DNA of 64,000 bases from Allopontixanthobacter sp041741895 (GCA_041741895.1 JBGSJO010000050.1:25298-89297), one strand, 5' to 3'; counted from the stretch's first letter, positions 18,127 through 27,943 are shown. Notes: generated from the letters alone by a model not told the origin. Numbers and translations: made by a program.

Positions 18127-19335
18127 TCAATCCTCGGTTCCGGGGCTCCCATTATGGCCCAGAGACGCCAGATAACGCTTCACGTTGCGCGCCGCCTGCC
18201 GCAGCCGCTGTTCGTTTTCGACCATGGCAATCCGCACGAACCCTTCGCCCTCTTCGCCGTAACCGACACCGGGCGCAACGGCCACTTCGGCATGCAGCAG
18301 CAATTGCTTCGAAAATTCGAGGCTGCCCATGGCCTTCAGCGCCGGGGGTAGCGGCGCCCAGGCAAACATCGATGCCGGGGGTGGCGGAATATCCCACCCG
18401 GCGCGGCCAAATGCCTCCACCATCACATCGCGGCGCTTATGATACAGCAGGCGGTTGCTTTCCACGATGTCCTGCGGACCGTTCAGCGCTGCGCAGGCCG
18501 CCGCCTGAATCGGCGTGAAAGCGCCGTAATCGAGATAGCTTTTCACCCGCGTCATGGCGGCAATCAGATCCCGGTTGCCCACCGCAAAGCCCATCCGCCA
18601 TCCGGCCATGGAATAGGTCTTCGACATCGAGGTGAATTCGACTGCCACATCTTTCGCACCCTTGACCTGCATGATCGACGGCGTCGGATTACCATCGAAA
18701 TACAGTTCGGAATAGGCGAGGTCGGACAGAACCCAGACCTGGTTTTCCTTCGCCCAAGCCACCAGCCGTTCGTAAAATGCCAGATCGACCACTTCGGCGG
18801 TGGGATTGGAAGGATAATTGACCACCAGCACGCTGGGGCGCGGCACGGTATAGGCCATCGCGCTGTCCAGTGCGCGCCAGTATTCTTCATCCGGGGTCGT
18901 CGGCACCGACCGGATGGTGGCCCCGGCAATGATGAACCCGAAGGTGTGAATCGGATAGGACGGGTTGGGTGCCAGCACCACATCGCCCGGCGCGGTTATG
19001 GCATTGGCCAGGCTAGCCAGCCCTTCCTTGGAACCCATGGTCACCACCACTTCTGTGGCGGGATCCAGATCGACCCCGAAACGGCGGCCATAATAATTCG
19101 CCTGCGCCTTGCGCAGTCCGGGAATTCCCTTGGACTGGGAATAGCCATGGGCGTTCGGCTTGCGCGCCACTTCGCATAATTTGTCGATCACATGGGCTGG
19201 TGGCGGCTGGTCGGGATTGCCCATTCCCAGATCGATAATGTCTTTCCCCGCCGCGCGCGCCGCTGCCCGCAAGCCGTTCACTTCGGCGATCACGTAGGGC
19301 GGCAGGCGCTTCATGCGGTAGAAATCGGTATCCAT
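18127..19335 (-). CDS. PLP-dependent aminotransferase, class I/II (AlaC/DapL-like)
   Basis: The 402 residues belong to fold-type I aminotransferases. The PLP lysine is in SMSKTYSMAGWRMGF, the substrate carboxylate Arg is in GFVRIAMVENEQRL, and NYPSNPTAE is the conserved cofactor-binding loop. The closest pattern is alanine/LL-diaminopimelate-type enzymes (start FYRMKRLPPYVIAEV). Transamination of alanine or a related amino acid is likely. I chose the second ATG because its spacing from AGGA is better. The first would be at 19338. Confidence 0.85.
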   Translation of the reverse strand: MDTDFYRMKRLPPYVIAEVNGLRAAARAAGKDIIDLGMGNPDQPPPAHVIDKLCEVARKPNAHGYSQSKGIPGLRKAQANYYGRRFGVDLDPATEVVVTMGSKEGLASLANAITAPGDVVLAPNPSYPIHTFGFIIAGATIRSVPTTPDEEYWRALDSAMAYTVPRPSVLVVNYPSNPTAEVVDLAFYERLVAWAKENQVWVLSDLAYSELYFDGNPTPSIMQVKGAKDVAVEFTSMSKTYSMAGWRMGFAVGNRDLIAAMTRVKSYLDYGAFTPIQAAACAALNGPQDIVESNRLLYHKRRDVMVEAFGRAGWDIPPPPASMFAWAPLPPALKAMGSLEFSKQLLLHAEVAVAPGVGYGEEGEGFVRIAMVENEQRLRQAARNVKRYLASLGHNGSPGTED

Positions 19336-19490
19336 CATATTCCTATGGTGCCGGCTGGTTGATTAGCGCCGGCGTTTGCGTGGCTGGTACAAAATACTCG
19401 TCCGGATATGCCGTGGAGCAATAAATGCATAGGTGCAATCGTAGCCGTTTGCCCATATAGTTTGTTCGAACCGCGGCGGCATACGATCGG

Positions 19491-21383
19491 ATGAAAACTG
19501 AAATGGCAAAAAATGAGACCCCGGATAATCAATTTGCCGCGTTGATGAAGCTGCAGGCCCAACAGGCCCAAGCGTTTTTCGATCTGATGATGCCGGGCAA
19601 TATTGGCGGCGCGGGCGTTTCCGGTCCGGGCGTAGCGGAAGATAATTGGACGGGCCTGGCCGACAAGCTGCAGGCGATGTGGAATGAATTCCAGGCAGGC
19701 CAGACCGCTGCGCCCAATCCGGTTGCGACCCTTATGGATCCGGCCGCATGGGCCGAATTGTCCAGAAACTGGCTGTCCCGGATGCCCTTGGGTGGGCCAA
19801 CGCAGCAACAACGGCTGATCGAAGATTCCGCGCAATTGTGGCAGGCAGTACTGGGCCAATATACCAGCGGGCCTGACGGGGCGATCCAGGAAAACGCGGC
19901 GCCCGACCTGCCGCGCAAGGACCGCCGCTTTGCCGACCCCCGGTGGCAGCAACAGCCGCTGTTTGCCCTGATCCATCAGACCTATCTGATGATTCAGGAA
20001 CACCTGATCGCGATGGTTGACGAGGTCGAGGGGCTGGACGAGGCAAAGCGTGAACAATTGCGCTTCGCGACCAAGGGCATGATGGAAGCGCTGAGCCCGG
20101 CCAATTTCCCGGCCACCAATCCGATTGTGCTGGAACGCACCTTGGAAAGCCGGGGCGAAAATCTGGTCAAGGGCATGGAACATTTGCTGGCCGACCTGAA
20201 GCGCGGCCAATTGACCCATACCGATCCGACCGCCTTCACCCTGGGCGAGAATATCGCAACCACTCCGGGCAAGGTGGTCCATGAAACGCCGCTATATCAA
20301 TTGATCCAGTATAGCCCGGTCACGCAAGATGTGCTGGCCGCCCCGCTGGTGATCTTCCCGCCGTGGATCAACCGGTTCTACATCCTCGATCTCAATCCCA
20401 AAAAGAGCTTTATCCGCTGGGCCGTCGAACAGGGCGTGACAACCTTTGTGGTCAGTTGGAAATCTGCCGACGCCTCCATGGCGGACATAGTGTGGGACGA
20501 TTATATCCTCGCCCAGATCGATGCGGTGGAACAGGTCCGCAAACGGCTGAAGGTACCTTGCGTCCACACCATCGGCTATTGTGTCGCGGGCACGACCCTG
20601 GCCGCGACGCTGGCAGTTCTGGCGCGGCGGGGCGAAGCGGACAAGATCAAGAGCGCGACGTTTTTCACCGCCCAGGTCGACTTCGAAAAGGCAGGGGAAT
20701 TGCTCAATTTCGTCGATGACACGCAAATCGCCGCGCTCGATAATCTTTCCAGGGACGGCTATCTGGATGGCAGGGTGATGGCGGCAACGTTCAACATGCT
20801 GCGCGGGACCGATCTTGTCTGGAATTACGTGGTCAACAATTACCTGCTGGGCGAGGAATATCCCGCATTCGACATGCTTCACTGGAACGGCGATGTCACC
20901 AATCTGCCCGGCAAGTGGCACAAGAGCTATCTGATCGACCTCTACCGCGACAACCGCCTGGTCAAACCCGATTCGCTCAGCGCCGATGGCACCCCGATCG
21001 ATCTGCGGCTGGTCAAGACGCCGTGCTATATCCAGGCGGGCAAGGAAGACCATATCGCCCCTGCCGAAAGCGTGTGGCGGATTACCGAGCATTTTTCCGG
21101 TCCGATCCGGTTCGTGCTTGCCGGTTCGGGGCATATTGCCGGGGTGGTCAATCCGCCCGGCGCGGGGAAATACCAATATTGGCGCAACGATAAGGTCGTT
21201 TCCTCGCTCGAGGAATTCATCGCCGGGGCAACCGAACACAAGGGCAGCTGGTGGCCCGACTGGATCGAATGGATAAATGCGCAAGACAGCAAGAAAGTGC
21301 CCGCGAAAGGCCTAAGGAAGCCTGGCAGCAAGGGCGACAAGGTCATCGAAGATGCGCCCGGGCGTTACGTAATGCAACGTTAG
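19491..21383 (+). CDS. phaC: Class I poly(3-hydroxyalkanoate) synthase
   Basis: The 630 residues match class I PHA synthase. The N-terminal domain is needed for dimerisation and granule contact. The alpha/beta catalytic domain carries the lipase-like box GYCVAGTT with catalytic Cys at about 364. A general-base His lies in GSGHIAGVVNPP. Typical blocks such as PPWINRFYILDL and NKMLRGTDL-like NMLRGTDLVWNYVVNNYL are present. It polymerises hydroxyacyl-CoA into PHA at the granule surface. The ATG at 19503 is an alternative start. The phasin gene follows with its own promoter. Confidence 0.95.
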   Translation: MKTEMAKNETPDNQFAALMKLQAQQAQAFFDLMMPGNIGGAGVSGPGVAEDNWTGLADKLQAMWNEFQAGQTAAPNPVATLMDPAAWAELSRNWLSRMPLGGPTQQQRLIEDSAQLWQAVLGQYTSGPDGAIQENAAPDLPRKDRRFADPRWQQQPLFALIHQTYLMIQEHLIAMVDEVEGLDEAKREQLRFATKGMMEALSPANFPATNPIVLERTLESRGENLVKGMEHLLADLKRGQLTHTDPTAFTLGENIATTPGKVVHETPLYQLIQYSPVTQDVLAAPLVIFPPWINRFYILDLNPKKSFIRWAVEQGVTTFVVSWKSADASMADIVWDDYILAQIDAVEQVRKRLKVPCVHTIGYCVAGTTLAATLAVLARRGEADKIKSATFFTAQVDFEKAGELLNFVDDTQIAALDNLSRDGYLDGRVMAATFNMLRGTDLVWNYVVNNYLLGEEYPAFDMLHWNGDVTNLPGKWHKSYLIDLYRDNRLVKPDSLSADGTPIDLRLVKTPCYIQAGKEDHIAPAESVWRITEHFSGPIRFVLAGSGHIAGVVNPPGAGKYQYWRNDKVVSSLEEFIAGATEHKGSWWPDWIEWINAQDSKKVPAKGLRKPGSKGDKVIEDAPGRYVMQR

Positions 21384-21415
21384 CAACCTATCTGATTCAA
21401 TAGCTTGTGCAATAA

Positions 21416-21479
21416 ATGTTGCACTGCACAAAACCTCTTGACTTCGAAGCCAGGATGCCTATTTTGTGCAGTGCAACAT
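21416..21479 (+). promoter_or_regulatory. Phasin promoter flanked by a perfect inverted repeat (PhaR-type site)
   Basis: The 18-base arms ATGTTGCACTGCACAAAA (21416-21433) and TTTTGTGCAGTGCAAC plus AT (21462-21479) are exact reverse complements. Between them lies TTGACT (21438-21443), a 16-base spacer and TATTTT (21460-21465), which overlaps the second arm. TGC/GCA-rich sites are known targets of the PHA-sensing repressor PhaR, so I infer that PhaR covers this promoter until granules form. Confidence 0.75.
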
Positions 21480-21523
21480 AAAGGCGCCCGATTTGGGGCC
21501 AGCAAAGCACAAGGATCGATATC

Positions 21524-22339
21524 ATGGCAGATCAAGCCACGAGTAAAATTGATGTAGCTGCCGAGAAGGCATTTGCCGAAGCCGCCGCACAGACTGCAGA
21601 AGCCCGCAAGCCAGCGGCGGCCCCCGAAGTAGCGGCCAAGCCGGCGATTGCCGAAAAGGTTGCCGAAGCAGTTACTGCTCCGGCGCAGACCGCGAAGGTG
21701 GCGGCCAAGTCGGCGGCAAAGAAAGTCGCGGCGAAGAAATCCGTCGCCAAGAAGACCGCTGCGAAGCCGGTCGCTCGCAAGGCTGCACGTAAAGCAGCGC
21801 CGAAGACTTCACCGAAAGCCGACGTGAAAACCCGCAAGGCCGCGCCAGCGCAGACCCGGACAATCAAGACATCCACGCCAAAGGAAACAATCATGACCAA
21901 AGCAAAAGAAACCGCCATTGATTACACCGCACAGGTCAAGGAAGGTCTCGCCGACCTGCAGACCCGCGCCAAGACCGTTTACGAAAAGGGCACCGTGCTC
22001 GCTTCGGAAATGGGCGAATTCAGCAAGCACAATGTCGAAGCGATCGTCGAATCCGGCAAGATCCTCGCCACTGGCATGCAGGACCTGGCCAAGACCTATG
22101 TCGAAGAAGGCAAGGCTGCCGTTTCGACCCTGACTTCGGACGCCAAGGAAATCGCTGCGGTCAAGTCGCCGACCGAATTCATCCAGTTGCAGAGCCAGAT
22201 CGCCAGCCGCAATTTCGACGCGACTGTCGCCAATGTTTCGAAGACCACCGAAGCATGGGTCAAGCTGGCCAATGAAGCTTTCGCGCCGATTTCCAGCCGC
22301 GTAAGTGTTGCCATGGACAAAGTCCGCAAGGCAGCCTGA
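21524..22339 (+). CDS. phaP: Phasin with Lys/Ala-rich, histone-like N-terminal extension
   Basis: Residues 124-271 form an ordinary phasin (YTAQVKEGLADLQTRAKTVY, then FIQLQSQIASRNFD), an amphipathic helical granule coat protein. Residues 1-123 are rich in Ala, Lys and Pro, with many KK/AAK steps like the histone-like tail of Pseudomonas PhaF, which binds DNA and helps granule segregation. Here the tail is at the N-terminus. A second ATG at 21893 has its own strong ribosome site (AAGGAAAC at 21880-21888), so a short phasin of 148 residues may also be made. It lies under the PhaR-type promoter. Confidence 0.85.
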   Translation: MADQATSKIDVAAEKAFAEAAAQTAEARKPAAAPEVAAKPAIAEKVAEAVTAPAQTAKVAAKSAAKKVAAKKSVAKKTAAKPVARKAARKAAPKTSPKADVKTRKAAPAQTRTIKTSTPKETIMTKAKETAIDYTAQVKEGLADLQTRAKTVYEKGTVLASEMGEFSKHNVEAIVESGKILATGMQDLAKTYVEEGKAAVSTLTSDAKEIAAVKSPTEFIQLQSQIASRNFDATVANVSKTTEAWVKLANEAFAPISSRVSVAMDKVRKAA

Positions 22340-22421
22340 ACCAGATGAACAGTGCCGGCAGCCTTGCTGCGCGGCGCCGAGAATTGCGTGAACAGGAAAC
22401 TCTCTCCCTGGTTGACTACAG

Positions 22422-22460
22422 AACGGGCTGAACGGAAATTTCCGTTCGGCCCGTTTCTTT
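22422..22460 (+). terminator. Rho-independent terminator after the phasin gene
   Basis: AACGGGCTGAACGGAAA and its complement (22439-22455) form a 17-bp stem with one G-U pair, followed by TTTCTTTT. It ends the phasin transcript and isolates clpS. Confidence 0.85.
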
Positions 22461-22599
22461 TGCCCCTCCCCGCCTGCCCTGCCCCATCTGCCCTGCCCCG
22501 GCTGCAGGCTATTTTTGCGATGAAATGCAGCCCGGCGATAGAGATTAGTGCCCACGCCACCCTTGCGAAGTGCGGACGGCATACGATATTACCGATTAT

Positions 22600-23016
22600 A
22601 TGAAATTCGAACCTCCCACCTCCTCCTATCCGATTCACGCAGCCCCCCCTGCCAACCGGTGGGGCCGGAGCCTTGCCGCGGTCAGCGGGGGTGGCGAAAA
22701 AGATGGCGGAAAGGATGGGGACGGCCAGGTTGGCGTGGTCACCAAGACCCAGACGAAAACCAAACAGCCCAGCATGTACAAGGTGCTGTTGCTGAATGAT
22801 GATTATACCCCGATGGAATTCGTGGTGATGGTCCTCAAGCGGTTCTTCAAGATGGACCTTGAACAGGCGACGCGGGTGATGCTGCATGTCCACCAGAAAG
22901 GTGTCGGCATCTGCGGCGTGTTTTCCTATGAAGTGGCCGAAACCAAAGTCAATCAGGTGATGGATTTCGCCCGGCAGAACCAGCATCCGCTGCAATGTAC
23001 GCTGGAAAAAGCGTAA
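22600..23016 (+). CDS. clpS: ClpS, adaptor of the ClpAP protease
   Basis: From the ATG at 22600 (MKFEPPTSSYP) the product is 138 residues. The C-terminal 80 residues are ClpS: YKVLLLNDDYTPMEFVVMVL, with the N-degron pocket residues N-D-D, then HVHQKGVGICGVFSYEVAETK. The first 55 residues are a Gly/Lys-rich tail, longer than in E. coli, which inserts into ClpA. It delivers N-end-rule substrates to ClpAP. clpA is not in the window. Confidence 0.93.
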   Translation: MKFEPPTSSYPIHAAPPANRWGRSLAAVSGGGEKDGGKDGDGQVGVVTKTQTKTKQPSMYKVLLLNDDYTPMEFVVMVLKRFFKMDLEQATRVMLHVHQKGVGICGVFSYEVAETKVNQVMDFARQNQHPLQCTLEKA

Positions 23017-23112
23017 GCGGGAAAACCGGTAATACCCCCCCACAGCAATCTGGGGCATGACCGCCAGCAATTTTCGCGCTAGAGGCAATGAACCAGTCTT
23101 TCGGACTGGCCC

Positions 23113-24396
23113 TTGGAAAGACTGGCAGGCGCCGAGCAAGTGTTCAATTTCATTCCCGCCATTGACCGGTACATCTTCCGGCTCGTGATTATCCCGATGT
23201 TGGGCGTGTTCGTGCTCGCCGCGTCGCTGCTGATCCTGGACAAGATGCTGCGTCTGTTCGATTTCGTGGCGACGGAAGGCGGGCCGGTCGGGGTGGTCTT
23301 CAAGATGCTCGCCAGCCTGATCCCCGAATATGCCAGCTTGGCGATCCCGCTGGGCCTGTTACTGGGCGTCCTGCTGGCGTTCCGCAAACTGGCCACCACC
23401 AGCGAGCTGGATGTGCTGCGCGCAGTAGGCCTGGGTTACGGCAGGTTGCTGCGGATTCCCTATGCGATCACCTTGATCCTGGTCGGGCTGAATGCCGCAT
23501 TGGTATTTTATGTCCAGCCGATCAGCCGCTATTATTACGAACAACTCGATTATGACCTGCGGTCCGGCGCGTTGGGCGCATCGATCAAGGTGGGTGAATT
23601 CACCACGCTGAAGGACCGGATGGCGCTGCGCATAGAGGAAAGCCGCAACGAAGGGCGGCAGCTGATCGGCATCTTCGCCCGGGTTGCCAATGACAAGGGG
23701 CAAGTGCTGTCGATCACCGCGCGCGAAGGGAATTTCCTGGCCACCAGCGACAATCCCAACACCATTATCCTGCGCCTGAACGACGGCACCATCGTACAGG
23801 ATATGGGCGGCGGCGAAGCAGGGGGGACACCTCGCGTACTCAGCTTCACGCGCCACGATTTGCCGATCGACCTGCCCGCAATCGAGGATTTTCGCCAGCG
23901 GGGAGATGCGGAGCGGGAATATATCCTGCCCGAATTGCTCAGCATTGGCTGGAGCCCGGAAAGCACTGAGCAGGTGCGCGATGCAAGCCAGGCCAGTTTC
24001 AATTTCCGCATGGTGGAAGTGGTGATGATGCTGCTGATGCCGCTGCTCGCCGTAGCGCTGGCGATACCGCCCAAACGATCCACCTCTGCGCTGGGAGTAT
24101 TCGTGTCGATCGTGATGGTGGTCGCCTATCACAAGATCAACCAATATGGGGAGGATTTCGCGGCGCTGGGCCGCGCCGATCCGGCGCTCGCTCTGTGGGG
24201 GCCATTTGCCCTGTTCGCGATATTGATCATCTGGATGTATTACCGCGTAGCCTATGTCCCGGGCGGGCAGGCGATTGGCGCGCTGGAAACGGGTTCGGCC
24301 AAATTGTCCAAGCAGATGCGAAAATTGTTCCGGCGCAAACGCCGCAAGTTTGAAGCAGAACAGGATTCCGGCCTTCCCCTTCAGGTGGCAGAATAG
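23113..24396 (+). CDS. lptF: LPS export ABC transporter permease LptF
   Basis: The protein has up to 427 residues. It has the YjgP/YjgQ layout: helices in the first 110 residues, a periplasmic beta-jellyroll-like domain (about 130-290) and a second helix group. LptF, LptG and LptB extract LPS from the inner membrane and pass it to LptC. The start is uncertain: TTG at 23113, or GTG at 23140 (VFNFIPAIDRYIFR). lptG follows after 3 bases. Confidence 0.9.
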   Translation: MERLAGAEQVFNFIPAIDRYIFRLVIIPMLGVFVLAASLLILDKMLRLFDFVATEGGPVGVVFKMLASLIPEYASLAIPLGLLLGVLLAFRKLATTSELDVLRAVGLGYGRLLRIPYAITLILVGLNAALVFYVQPISRYYYEQLDYDLRSGALGASIKVGEFTTLKDRMALRIEESRNEGRQLIGIFARVANDKGQVLSITAREGNFLATSDNPNTIILRLNDGTIVQDMGGGEAGGTPRVLSFTRHDLPIDLPAIEDFRQRGDAEREYILPELLSIGWSPESTEQVRDASQASFNFRMVEVVMMLLMPLLAVALAIPPKRSTSALGVFVSIVMVVAYHKINQYGEDFAALGRADPALALWGPFALFAILIIWMYYRVAYVPGGQAIGALETGSAKLSKQMRKLFRRKRRKFEAEQDSGLPLQVAE

Positions 24397-24399
24397 GCC

Positions 24400-25497
24400 A
24401 TGAAATTCGAATTCTTTCCTTCTCGCACGCTGACGGTTTATCTGTCCAAGCTGTTTTTCGTCCGCATTGTGGCGATGCTGGCAATCCTAGTGCTGGTCCT
24501 GATGATGCTCGACCTGCTCAGCACCAGCGGCGATATTCTGGCGGTAGAGGGCAATGGGCAGGCACAATTATGGACCTATGTTACCTTGCGCGTGCCGCAA
24601 TTGATTGCCCGATTCCTGCCTTATTCGGTGCTGCTTGCAACGATTATCGCGCTGATCGGCCTTAATCAGAACAGCGAAGTTATCGCGATGAAGGCTGCGG
24701 GTCTTTCAGCGCATCAGGTGCTGGCGCCGCTGCTGTTAACCGCCGGGCTTATCTCGGTCGTCAGCTTTGCCTTCAATGAACGCGTTGTAACCCATGCCAC
24801 CGCCACGCTCAGCGCATGGGAAGCCAATGATTTCGGCTCGGTCCCGCAGGATTCCGGCGTCAGATCGAATGTCTATCTGACCGATGGCGCAAATATCCTG
24901 ACGGCGAATACGATCACCGGCAGCGGCGATGCGATGACCATGAACCGGGTTACGTTCTATCGGCGGGACGGGAAGGGCTTGCTGATCGAACAACTGCGTG
25001 CAGATCGCGCGACCTATGCTGCGCCCGGTTGGCATTTAGCCGATGCAGTACGGTTCGATGTGGCGACCGCCGATACAACGATGGTCAAAGACCTGACCGT
25101 GGCCCAGGACATCACCCCTGCCCAGATCGAACTCAACACGATCAATGCCGATGCGCAAAGTTTCTGGAAACTGTCTGAATCCATCGCCGACTTCGAAGCT
25201 GCCGGGCGCCGTACAACGGAACTGAGGGCCAAATGGTGGCATAAGATATCAGGACCCTTGTCGGCATTCCTGATGCCCCTGCTCGGCGCAGTCGCAGCAT
25301 TCGGGCTGGCACGGTCTGGCCAGTTATTCGTCCGCGCATTGATCGGGATGGGCCTGGGCTTTACCTATTTTGTGGTCGATAATGCAGCGCTGGCAATGGG
25401 GAATTTCGGCGGATATCCACCATTTCTGGCGGCATGGGCACCGTTCTTCCTGTTCCTGCTGATCGGCGAAACGGTCTTGATCCGGACCGAGGAATAG
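24400..25497 (+). CDS. lptG: LPS export ABC transporter permease LptG
   Basis: The 365-residue partner of LptF has the same topology. Three N-terminal helices include LAILVLVLMMLDLLS and NQNSEVIAMKAAGLSAHQVL, the usual coupling-helix motif. A jellyroll domain follows at about 125-260, then terminal helices ending in a short ILIRTEE-like tail (VLIRTEE). Together with LptF and LptB it drives the LPS bridge. The 3-base gap indicates translational coupling. It converges on the desaturase gene. Confidence 0.92.
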   Translation: MKFEFFPSRTLTVYLSKLFFVRIVAMLAILVLVLMMLDLLSTSGDILAVEGNGQAQLWTYVTLRVPQLIARFLPYSVLLATIIALIGLNQNSEVIAMKAAGLSAHQVLAPLLLTAGLISVVSFAFNERVVTHATATLSAWEANDFGSVPQDSGVRSNVYLTDGANILTANTITGSGDAMTMNRVTFYRRDGKGLLIEQLRADRATYAAPGWHLADAVRFDVATADTTMVKDLTVAQDITPAQIELNTINADAQSFWKLSESIADFEAAGRRTTELRAKWWHKISGPLSAFLMPLLGAVAAFGLARSGQLFVRALIGMGLGFTYFVVDNAALAMGNFGGYPPFLAAWAPFFLFLLIGETVLIRTEE

Positions 25498-25506
25498 ACT
25501 GCGCGT

Positions 25507-26592
25507 TCAGCGCGCCCGCATGGTGTTGCGTGCCAACCGGCCGACCAGCACGGCCAGCCCGGCATGATTGGCCCCGTCATAAGTCGAACCGGCACCCAAA
25601 TTCGACGATAGCCGCCGATGTGCCTCGGCCAGCGAATGATATGGCACACTGGGCAGCAAATGATGCAGCGCATGATACCGCAGCCCCACCGGAGCCCAGA
25701 TTTCGGCAATGATTCCCGGCGGCGGAACATTGACCGAATCCAGATATTGCGCGGTCACGGTCATCGGTTCGCCATCATTCTCCCACAAATGCGCCACCAA
25801 CGTGCGCAATTGGTTGAGCACGGCGGTGAGAGAAAACACTGCCAGCGCAATCAGCAGCGGCCGCCAGCCGATGAAGTAGGTGCTGGCCAATAGCGCAATC
25901 GCCCAGAGTGATGCGCCTACTTCCTGCCAGAAAAACCGGCGGCGAAATTCATTCGCTGGCGGTCGGCGGCGGAAATCGGGATTGATGGACAGGGCGGAAA
26001 ACCGCTCCCACACGAATTTGCGGATCGGCGGAATAATCAATCCGAGCGGGGTCAGGATGGCATAGCGGATCACGAGAGCCGGCGGGGCCAGCAGCGAAAT
26101 CAGGATAAACACCGGCAGCGACCACGGCTTCATCAACGCCAGCGGCAGATATTCGGGATCTTCCACTGTGCCGTAGCGGGTCCGCGTATGGTGGATCGTG
26201 TGGACCCCTTCATACATCAGCGATGGGGCAAGCATCGGAATCCCGATAAGCAGGTTCCAGACGGTGCGGAAACCCGGCAAGGCATTGCGATGGATATGCG
26301 ACAATTCGTGGATAAACAGCAGCGCACGGTACAACGCCAGCGCCGCAGCTATGCCAAGCAGGATGGCCAGCCAGGTGCTGTCCACCAGAATCGCGCCTGC
26401 CAGCGCGGCGTAACCCACACCAGCCGATGCCAGCATGTCCGGCCAGTAGATTCGCGGATTCGCCTCCACGATGTCCTTGGTCAGGTCACGCGCAGCGCGC
26501 AGCATTGCCATGTCATCGGCAATCGCTTCGCGCAACGGGCCGGGTAATGGGGGCTGGGTTTCAGTCACTTTTGCTATGTCATGCGTGTTCAT
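25507..26592 (-). CDS. Membrane fatty acid desaturase family protein
   Basis: The 361 residues carry the three His boxes of the di-iron membrane desaturase/hydroxylase family: HELSHIH, HTIHHTR and HALHHLLP. Four membrane helices lie between them. It probably inserts a double bond or hydroxyl group into an acyl or terpenoid chain. Regiochemistry cannot be predicted. It is transcribed away from the acetyltransferase-like gene, with a 193-base divergent control region between them. Confidence 0.85.
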   Translation of the reverse strand: MNTHDIAKVTETQPPLPGPLREAIADDMAMLRAARDLTKDIVEANPRIYWPDMLASAGVGYAALAGAILVDSTWLAILLGIAAALALYRALLFIHELSHIHRNALPGFRTVWNLLIGIPMLAPSLMYEGVHTIHHTRTRYGTVEDPEYLPLALMKPWSLPVFILISLLAPPALVIRYAILTPLGLIIPPIRKFVWERFSALSINPDFRRRPPANEFRRRFFWQEVGASLWAIALLASTYFIGWRPLLIALAVFSLTAVLNQLRTLVAHLWENDGEPMTVTAQYLDSVNVPPPGIIAEIWAPVGLRYHALHHLLPSVPYHSLAEAHRRLSSNLGAGSTYDGANHAGLAVLVGRLARNTMRAR

Positions 26593-26785
26593 GAAGAAAT
26601 CCAGATTTCGATATCGCCAGCAAATAACACCTGGACCGTGGCGCTAAATCGCCTGCAGTGCAAATTTTTGATGAATTTGTGACCGTGATTGCGGAACGCC
26701 GGACCAGAGATTGGAATTGCTGCCCGGCTTGACAAGCCCCGCATCGCACAGGAGACGAAAACGAAACCTGAACGGGAACCCTTTT

Positions 26786-27943
26786 GTGACTGAAACACCG
26801 ATCACCATCACCCCGGTATCCGGCAAGAAAGGCCGCGCGGCCTTCGTGGATCTGGGTCGGAAATTCTCTGCCGAAGTGCCCCATTTCGTGCCCCAGTTGC
26901 GCAGTGAGCAGCTGGAACTGGTCAATCCGGACAAGAACCCGTTTTTCGAACATGCGCGGGCGCAATTGTTCATCGCCTATCGCGGCGCAGAGCCAGTGGG
27001 ACGGATCTCTGCCCAGATCGACGAGTTGGCCCTCGCCATTCCGCCGCAGCAGGGCATGGGACCGGGGACCGGTATGTTCGGCTATTACGATGCGGCGGAC
27101 AGGCAGGTTGGCGATACATTGCTGGCCGCGGCAGAGGGTTGGCTGCGCCAGCAGGGCATGACCCGGGTACTGGGCCCGATATCGATGTCGATCTGGGAAG
27201 AGCCCGGACTGCTGGTGCGCGGCCATGACCATGCACCGATGCTGATGATGGGCCATCATCCAGCGCATTACCAGGGCTGGATCGAAGGCGCAGGATACGC
27301 GCCGGCCAAGAAATTGGTTACCTATGATTTGCCGATCGGTGGCCATTTCCCGCCGTTAGTCGAACGTATTGTGAAGTCGGGCGAGCGCAACGAACGGATC
27401 AGGATCCGCCCGGTGGACAAATCGAAGTTCGAAGACGAAGTGCGGATCATCCTGCACATCCTCAACGATGCATGGTCGGGCAATTGGGGTTTTGTGCCAT
27501 TTACCGAAACCGAAATTTCCTATGCCGCGAAAAAGATGCTGCCGCTCATCCATCCCGAACTGGTGCGCATTGCCGAACTGGACGGCCGGCCGGTAGCGTT
27601 TATGATCACTTTCCCGGATGTGAACGAGGCACTGGTCCAGACTGGCGGAAAGCTGTTTCCCTTTGGCTGGCTGGCCCTGCTGCGCTGGATCCGCAAACCG
27701 CGCGGCAAGCACATGCGCGTGCCGCTGATGGGCGTACTCAAGGAATACCACAATTCCAGGCTTGCCAGCCAGCTGGCGTTCATGATGATCGAACTAATTC
27801 GCCAGGAAGCGGTGGGCAAATTTGGTGCAACGCGTGCGGAAATCGGTTGGATATTGGACGATAATCAGGGAATGGTCGCAATCGCCGATACAATTGGCGG
27901 AACTATCAATCGTGAATATATGATATACCAAAAAGCGCTGTGA
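26786..27943 (+). CDS. GNAT-like N-acetyltransferase family protein
   Basis: From the GTG at 26786 (VTETPITITP) the product is 385 residues. An upstream ATG at 26711 adds 25 unconvincing basic residues. The sequence belongs to a conserved group with a GNAT-like fold, sometimes mislabelled dATP pyrophosphohydrolase. Visible landmarks are NPFFEHARAQLFIAYRGAEP, then GPISMSIWEEPGLLV and the C-terminal RAEIGWILDDNQGM. Its biochemical role is unknown. Confidence 0.7.
   Translation: MTETPITITPVSGKKGRAAFVDLGRKFSAEVPHFVPQLRSEQLELVNPDKNPFFEHARAQLFIAYRGAEPVGRISAQIDELALAIPPQQGMGPGTGMFGYYDAADRQVGDTLLAAAEGWLRQQGMTRVLGPISMSIWEEPGLLVRGHDHAPMLMMGHHPAHYQGWIEGAGYAPAKKLVTYDLPIGGHFPPLVERIVKSGERNERIRIRPVDKSKFEDEVRIILHILNDAWSGNWGFVPFTETEISYAAKKMLPLIHPELVRIAELDGRPVAFMITFPDVNEALVQTGGKLFPFGWLALLRWIRKPRGKHMRVPLMGVLKEYHNSRLASQLAFMMIELIRQEAVGKFGATRAEIGWILDDNQGMVAIADTIGGTINREYMIYQKAL

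Noticed and set aside
20292..21284. 330-codon frame on the minus strand
   Set aside because: It is the antisense shadow of phaC.
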